Positions 57,749 to 64,000 of a stretch of DNA of 64,000 bases are shown here, in pieces. The stretch comes from Mangifera indica (lineage: Eukaryota; Streptophyta; Magnoliopsida; Sapindales; Anacardiaceae). The stretch lies in NCBI RefSeq assembly GCF_011075055.1, contig NC_058137.1, forward strand, positions 28,071,463 to 28,135,462. The letters are read 5' to 3'. Under the pieces are notes generated by a model. It searched no databases. It worked only from the letters and a program-made list of their open reading frames with translations, and had not been told where the DNA came from. Each line of letters begins with the position of its first letter. The first letter of the stretch is position 1. The translations under genes were made by a program, and so were the position numbers.

Positions 57749-59716
57749 TTACCGGAGAAATAGGCATTCCTGAGTCCCCGGCACAAAGGTGCAGCAGGAG
57801 CTTGGGTTAACAGCATTATTGACTTCTTCAAGAGCTTGAGATTTGACACCTGCCTCAAGCAAGTTCTCAGCAACATTGCCATTGGCAATATCACCACAGG
57901 AAATGGCTTCAAAGATGAGAGCACTCACTTCCTGGAACCTCTCTTCAGAGAGAGAGACTTCAGCAAGCAGCCTCCAAGCATTTTCCTCTGATGCCTCCTC
58001 ATAGTCCTTCTTCCTCTTCAACACCATATGCCCACTAATTTCCCACACAGCTGGGTTGACTTGGGTGTCGAGAAGCTCGGCACTTACTTCCCCAAGAGCT
58101 TGTTTCTCAGCATAGCACTGTTTGTTTAGTTAGTAAACAACATAAGGAGTCGGTAAAACAAAAAAAGGAAATATGGCTCACATACATATCATTCATAACA
58201 AAATAACCTCAATTATGGTTCTAAATTCATTACCTGTGGTAAGAGAAAGATGCGCTTTCCACAATCAGAAATAAGCACATTGTAAGGTATGTTGTTTTCT
58301 TGAAGGCAAATGCAAGCATCCGAGACACTGTTGGATAAATCTACTATAGCATTTCCACCCTCAAAGACAAGACCTCTGACTGGATATTTCAAAAGCTCAG
58401 AAATCAGCACCCCATTATCCATAGAGGTCATCTTCTTGGTAGAGGCCTTCTCAATTGGGAAGAGCATGGCCAGGTAGTAAGCCTATAGCAAAGAACCAGT
58501 GAGTTGGATTGTTATAACTAGAAGCGGTACAAGTACTTGTTGCAATTCATGAGCCTAAAACTGAATTTTTAGAGATATAGTTACATAAATATAAACCTGG
58601 AAGTGAAGGTGATTGATGGTAGCAAATGCACCCAAGCTATTGTAACCCAAGCGGAAGTACCGATTCCCAGCTTCGGCGGCCATCTGAAGTGCAAGCAATA
58701 AGCTATCACGGTCAATCCTCTGAGGTAAGCACTCAAGAACCCGTGGGATCAGCAGCACATGCCCATATTCAATTGGACTAACCTGTTTAAAAGCATGTCA
58801 GTAAAACATTATTTATTTGGTTGTTCTTTCTGAAGGAACTAGGTCTCTTAGAAACTAAATCAAAAAACTTACATTGATGGCAACAACACTTGGCGAATTC
58901 TCAACATCAATGGGCGCATTTGGGAAGAACTGAACTTCACCATCTTGACTTGCTTCGAACTGGAAGAGCACCTCTTCCTGCCCAACTTTAGTGAAGTTAA
59001 ATTTGTTCCCATCAAAAGGCTGGAGGACCTTGTCAACACGGAATTCAGTTGGCCTCTTCTTCAGGTGGCGGCCCTCGTTCAGCTGGGCAATGAAACCATA
59101 CTCTCCCGGAATCACCTAAACCAAGATAAAATAACAAATAAAGATCTCAGTGAAACCCATATATAAGTTTAAAAACATCAAAGCAAAAAATAAGTAAAAC
59201 CCAGAAAGAGACCTTGGTTTCACAGGCAGTGACATCATAGCGAAAGAGTCCTCTCTGCATGCGGTCCTCCCACTACAAGTATAAATAAAAACAAATTTAA
59301 CCTTAATATCCAAGAATTTAAACCAAACGCACAGCATAAATATTCAAAACCCATTTCTTTTCATCATTTGCTAAACAAAATTTTACCTCCCCAAGAAGAA
59401 GCGAGTCTAGAAACGCAACCGGAGGCTCGCTATTCTCCTTTTCAAGCACAACCTTCGCAGTCTCAGTCTTGCTTACGCTCTTGAACAAATACAAGGGAAG
59501 ATTTGCCCCTATTAAACCAAAACATAGAACAATTAATTCATAATTTAACGGAAACATATGAAAGGAAAAATTCAGGGGGGTATTTAAACAAGCACCTTCG
59601 ATGCAGCACTTGTTAAGGCAATTCCGACCACACCCGCCTCTGCGACGAGCACCCTCTTCCGCCTCCTCTTTCTGGTAATTCGAAACAACGGTTGGCACTC
59701 TCTTGATCCTCAACAT
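57749..59716 (-). CDS. GGP: GDP-L-galactose phosphorylase (VTC2/VTC5 family)
   Basis: Seven coding exons: 59716-59596, 59508-59387, 59272-59213, 59115-58873, 58782-58597, 58482-58234 and 58117-57749; 449 residues; all GT-AG and in phase. Landmarks: MLRIKRVPTVVSNYQ; LYLFKS; WEDRMQRGLFRYDVTACETK; GEYGFIAQLNEGRHLKKRPT; EYGHVLLIPRVLECLPQRID; and the HIT-type motif INHLHFQAYYLAM with HLHFQ at about 240-244, whose His forms the guanylylated intermediate. It converts GDP-L-galactose to L-galactose-1-phosphate, the first committed step of plant ascorbate synthesis, in cytosol and nucleus. Its translation is probably controlled by the upstream ORF at 59945-60127. The length matches Arabidopsis VTC2/VTC5; the neighbourhood points to VTC5 (At5g55120). 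Confidence 0.96.
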
Positions 59717-59944
59717 CTTATTTATATCTTTCTTTCAATAAAACAAGTACATAGACAACAACAAGGAGAAGAAGAACAAGAACAACAACGATGACGAGGA
59801 GAAGGCTTTTGGGCTTTTTTTCTTATTTAAGAACTAAAAAAATTCAAAACACAAACTTACTCTTAAAAAGCAAAATAAAAAATCTAAACTACTAGCAAAA
59901 CCTAAAAGACGCCTCCGCCAGCAAGAAAGAGGAGGTCAGAAGGG

Positions 59945-60127
59945 CTACCGCCTTCGGAAGGCAAAGCACCACGCCCGCCGTGCGGCGAAGGGTTGCTCTC
60001 TATCACACAACCCTTGCGTCGTACCGCCCGGACATGAATTAGAGGCCGAGTTACTCTGTGTATAGCCGTGATGTCTACAACTTGCTTGCCCGGGTTTTAC
60101 CCCAAAACACCAGCTCCAAAAACTGAT
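59945..60127 (-). CDS. conserved-peptide uORF of GGP, non-AUG start
   Basis: A minus-strand frame 228 bp upstream of the GGP ATG encodes a peptide containing WSWCFGVKPGQASCRHHGY, then SNSASNSCPGGTTQGLCDRE and QPFAARRAWCFAFRRR, and a TAG at 59947-59945. This is the peptide known to be conserved in the leaders of plant GGP genes, where it starts at a non-AUG codon (ACG reported) and stalls ribosomes at high ascorbate. Here the frame has no ATG at all. In-frame near-cognate candidates are ATC at 60127 (60 residues, close to the known length) and CTG at 60157 (70 residues); I annotate the former provisionally. An in-frame ACG at 60274 lies upstream of the probable TATA box. The start is uncertain; the peptide is not. 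Confidence 0.88.
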   Translation of the reverse strand: MSFWSWCFGVKPGQASCRHHGYTQSNSASNSCPGGTTQGLCDREQPFAARRAWCFAFRRR

Positions 60128-60216
60128 TCGAGCTTTCCCTCCGAATTTACCTTGCAGGAAGAGAAAAAAAGGCTTGATTTGTTGCCGGTGAAAATGGGAT
60201 GCGAGCTTGGAGGTGA

Positions 60217-60224
60217 ATATATAG
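60217..60224 (-). promoter_or_regulatory. putative TATA box of GGP
   Basis: Minus-strand CTATATAT. Transcription starting about 30 bp downstream would include the conserved uORF and exclude the more distal ACG. Two G-boxes (CACGTG at 60419-60424 and 60514-60519) lie upstream, fitting the known light response of this gene family. Confidence 0.5.
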
Positions 60225-60540
60225 AAGGGGATAAGAGGGAGGGTGTGGCTGAGGTTGAATTGAGGCGCGTACGTTGAGTGAGTAGTTGTAAGGTGAATGT
60301 GCTGTATTGTTACTGGGACAAGCAAGCAACAGGCACAGAAAAAGAGAAAGAGAGCGTGACCCTCTTGTGTACGAATGGGTAAGGGGAACGTGAATTTTGT
60401 GTGTGTGTGGGTGTAATCCACGTGGTAATGTTAAGTTAAAACTAATCACCAATCTAATCCCAATTAGTTGGGAAAGCTGCTAACTCATGCGCTAATTCTT
60501 GGATTACAGCTTCCACGTGTAGATTTTATTTTATTGTTTT

Positions 60541-63500
60541 TTTTTTAAGAAAACAAAAATTAAATATTAAAATGCATTAAAAATGGTTATTAATATACTA
60601 GTATGCTCAATACAATACTATGCATGTAAAAATTCTACCGATTTTAAAGTATATAAAAAATTAGTGTGATATAATAAGTATATTATATAATATGACAAAA
60701 ATGATTAATATAACATTTTAGAAAAATGATAACTTAACATGAGTGTATCTCATAAATTTTAAAAATTTAAAAATATTTTTAATATTTTTAAAATTAATGA
60801 TGTAATAATAAAAATTCTAAAAAGGCATATTATCGATCAATTTGCCAACCGAGTTTTAAATCTATGGTATTAGCTTAATTTAGTATGAATATTTGAATAA
60901 AAGGTTAGATTCTATCTTGATGAACTCAAATAAAACTTATTCCGATTGATTCGAATCTAATTATTTAATTTGAGATCAATTCAAAACGATGAATTTAAAC
61001 TAAAATTAGGTTTAAACGTAATTTAATATTAATCTTAAGTTTGCATCAAACTTAAATTATTTATGAAAATAAATTTAATATTTAATTAATTAATCTCAAA
61101 TAACTTAAATTGAAACCAACCTTTGTTAATCATAGCATGCCGCAAAAGTTGAAGCAATTTATTTTTTAAAAAAATGAAAATTGACGTCAAAATATAATAC
61201 ATGCACTTTCCTACCAATTTCATGGCCAAAAACGGGGCCCGATTGCATCAGAAAAATCCACCACTGGAAATTTCTTAAAAATAAGAAATATCTCTCACGA
61301 CCAGTCGGGTGTGTTGGGAGACTATGGTACACACGTTTTATGGTCATGTGTGAACTCCACGATATTCAGATGGGGACCACTTCTGAAAAATAACACGTGG
61401 GTTGCTCTTTTCCTTTCTTTTTTTTTTTTTTAATAGTAATTTTAGATAATTTTTCCTATCATTTTAAAAACTATTATTTTAATAATCCTAAATTGGGCAT
61501 TTAGTAATATTATTTTTATTTAAAATTAATATATTATTTAAATATTTAATTAAATTCTTAAAATTAAATCTATATAATTTTATTATTTATCTTAATTGTG
61601 GGTGTTACCTCAATTTAGCATAATTTGAGATTTTACGTCAATTCAAATTCAAACTTTAATTGAATGAATCTAATCTATATAAATAATTTAGCTGTTTTTC
61701 ATAAACAAGTTGAACTCAAATTTATCCAAATATTTAAGTTTAAATTGACTTGAATTGAATTTTAATTAAATTATATTCAAATCAAGTTTGAGTCTCAATT
61801 TATTTATCTCAAATGAGTTCTTTTATATTTGAATTAATCTTAAATCGAACTGTATTTAAATTCAACCCAAATTAAACCCTACTTTTGCATAAGTATTACA
61901 TTGCACCTTTAGGTCATGAGCCATTTTTTGTATTAATTATGACAATTCATAAGGCCGAAGGACTATTTCTCACCAAAGGATTGTTGTTTTCCCAAGTATC
62001 TTCTCTTTATCTTTGAAAATCCTAAATACCACTCATGAATAGTTAAAATTAACAGTAGTAAGGGTAAAATTATTATTATATCTATAATATTAAAATAAAC
62101 TAAAATAAAAATTCATTTTCCTCCCTTAAACTTTGAAAACTAAAATTTTTCCCCCAACCAAAGTTTTAAAAAATAACAGTTTGCCCCTAGGGTTAGTTTC
62201 CAAATCTCCAAAGCTAAATCCAACGCCATTGTCGGTCGTCTATCCCTCCTGAAGTTTTTTCTCCTGTTGACGAACTCTCTTCACCCATTTAGATGCCTGA
62301 TTGATATTGATTTTCTTTTGAAAGACAAAGAGTTTTGTCAAAAAAAATGAAGCTCTTCGTCTTCGTTCATCTTCTTAGATGAAGACGAAGTTGTCATCTT
62401 CATCTGGAAAGATGATCGTAATATTTAGATAGACAAATAATTATATCATAATCAAATTCAATATTATGCCTATAAATCGTGTTTCATGACTCACCAAATG
62501 GTATCGTCTTGCTCAATCAAACAAGCACATGGTCATGGATTAAGATTAGATTCGAGCCGAGCTCAGCTCTGTTCATATAGAGCTGGCTCGAGTTTGAGCT
62601 CGAGCTCAACTAAGATCAACTCGTTTTTCGTTATCAAAACGACGTCGTTTTAATACATATTGATCAAAACAACGTCGTTTTGTATAAAAAATTTTAATTA
62701 GAAAATCTAACAAATAGCTCGAGCTCGAGTTGGCTCGGTATCCAACCCTACCGTGGAGGGGAGATTTTACAATAAACAAATGGAGAGCACTGATTCTCCA
62801 AGTCAGTGCCTTCAGGTTCAGCCTCTCCATGCTCATGAATTTACAATACCGCAGGAGGGGATAACGTTACCGTATGTCAACATTTTTCAAAAAAATAAAA
62901 TAAAATATATTTTTTAGTATAATCTGTGATTATTAGAATTTGAAAAAGAGTTGATCAAGATTCGGAATATTTCGATTGGATCATTCTCTTCTTTAATTGC
63001 TGCCTCCAAAATTGTGGTTCACATTCTGTTCAATTCCCGTCTTTTCGCTTAGCTTTCTTGATACTCCTATTGCTTTTTGTGTTTCATAATTTTCCAACCA
63101 AACAATTTGCAATATCACTTTCCAATTATTCCAAATATTTAAAAATTTAATAAATTATAATATTTTTATGTACTAGTATAATCCACCGTTGATTCTAAAA
63201 ATCACATCAAAGCTAAGAATATCATATTATAGGTGTAATTTTATGCAAGTTATTATAATCAATTGTAATATAGTAATATTTTTAAGGTGGTTTGATTTTT
63301 TATTTAAAAATTTATTTCCATCATTATATTATTAGTATTTGTAATAATTTAATAAATGTAACAATATGAAAATTAAAAGTGTCATTTGATGTCTTTAATT
63401 TATAGAATAAGAGACAATATTACATATGTAATTACATGGTTAAATAATAGAACATTAATACAATGATTGTGGATAGAGTGGTTGATCACAATAATGGAAT

Positions 63501-64000
63501 CTAAAAATAAAATTTACGGGGTCAAAATTGAATAAAAGTCAAATGTGAAAAGATAATTGAGAAATAATGAAATTTAATAGGGGTTAATGAAATTTTAGGT
63601 TTTATATTTATATTTTATATATATAATACAAAAAGTTTATTAATCCCCCCAAACCTCTAAGCAAACACTAGCACAAATGGTGGATATGAACTGAACAAAT
63701 TTAAAATATTTTTTGATTTGAGTTTGATTTAAATGAAAAATAGCTCAATTCAAATTTATTGATCTAATATTAAAAGTGTTTAAGTTTAATTTAAATAAAA
63801 ATGGTTCAATTTGAGTTTAATTTGAATTTATGATTCAAATTCAGGGTTTGAACATGTGACTCAAATTCGTAATTTGAATTCGTGACTCATTAACAAAAAC
63901 AACATCATTTAATAATTATTTAACATAATTCAAATCAAATCATAAGTTAAGTTTAAATCGAATCAAATTATCTATCTAATTTATAAATCAAACCAAACTA
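60541..64000. other. intergenic, repeat-rich, no gene seen
   Basis: AT-rich, with degenerate AATTCAAATTTAAACT-type copies (60880-61120, 61610-61880, 63690-63990). A MITE-like foldback lies at about 62530-62760. There is a CTTCGTC/GACGAAG hairpin near 62357-62392. No ORF has protein-like features. Confidence 0.6.
62530..62760. mobile_element. MITE-like element with GAGCTCGAGC ends and CGACGTCG palindrome
   Basis: Left part: GATTCGAGCCGAGCTC and GAGCTCGAGCTCAAC; right part: AGCTCGAGCTCGAGTTGGCTC, in inverse orientation. In the centre AAAACGACGTCGTTTT (62636-62651) is a 16-bp perfect palindrome, echoed imperfectly about 30 bp later. Such combinations are common in plant intergenic repeats. The ends are diverged and no target duplication was found. 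Confidence 0.45.

Noticed and set aside
60272..60274. In-frame ACG as uORF start
   Set aside because: It would give about 109 residues, much longer than the known peptide, and lies upstream of the probable TATA box. Kept only as an alternative.
60147..60452. 101-residue minus-strand ORF overlapping the GGP upstream region
   Set aside because: It is in another frame from the conserved uORF peptide, lies mostly upstream of the likely TATA box, and has no recognisable features.

Overview
This window is nuclear DNA from a flowering plant, most likely a eudicot. The evidence is the AT-rich intergenic DNA, the short GT-AG introns, LTR-retrotransposon and MITE debris, Cf-9-type receptor-like proteins, and a run of housekeeping genes whose content matches, from memory, Arabidopsis chromosome 5 around At5g55110-At5g55180. 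I cannot name the species.

Layout. (1) Positions 1-2040 hold the 5' part of a minus-strand Ty1/copia retrotransposon: integrase to gag, primer-binding site and a putative LTR, cut by the window edge. (2) Positions about 2172-31800 are a tandem array of receptor-like protein (RLP) modules. Two near-identical modules (about 2172-13805 and 13806-27112) each carry a full-length single-exon RLP (4324-7278; 15973-19053), a decayed RLP pseudogene (8599-11625; 20323-24593), relic LRR fragments and a 106-bp minisatellite (4 versus 7 copies). A third, partial module (27113 to about 31800) carries RLP3 (28199-31210), which has a nonsense codon inside its transmembrane segment. (3) Positions 32446-34088 encode a secreted GH17-X8 beta-1,3-glucanase (minus strand). 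(4) Positions 34089-40831 are a gene-poor, repeat-rich gap. (5) Positions 40832-43712 encode a GH9 endoglucanase in five exons, with a roughly 64-bp minisatellite in its last intron. (6) Positions 44689-59716 hold a compact set of single-copy genes: an L30-family ribosomal protein (-), an uncharacterised 123-residue protein (-), CNX5/MOCS3 (+, 11 exons), a STIG1-like Cys-rich secreted protein (-), a bL31-type ribosomal protein (-), and GDP-L-galactose phosphorylase of the VTC2/VTC5 family (-, 7 coding exons). Upstream of the last lies an AUG-less conserved-peptide uORF at about 59945-60127. (7) Positions 60541-64000 hold no recognisable gene, only degenerate AT-rich repeats and one MITE-like foldback.

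The left half is a fast-evolving immune-receptor cluster. It shows LRR loss, LRR duplication, a tail frameshift, a premature stop and pseudogenes that share lesions. The right half is conserved and syntenic: cell-wall enzymes, molybdenum-cofactor and tRNA-thiolation sulfur transfer, organellar ribosomal proteins and ascorbate synthesis. The most notable regulatory element is the non-AUG uORF of the ascorbate gene, known in this family as an ascorbate-responsive translational switch. Exon coordinates come from reading splice consensus and protein homology by eye. No alignment or database search was run.
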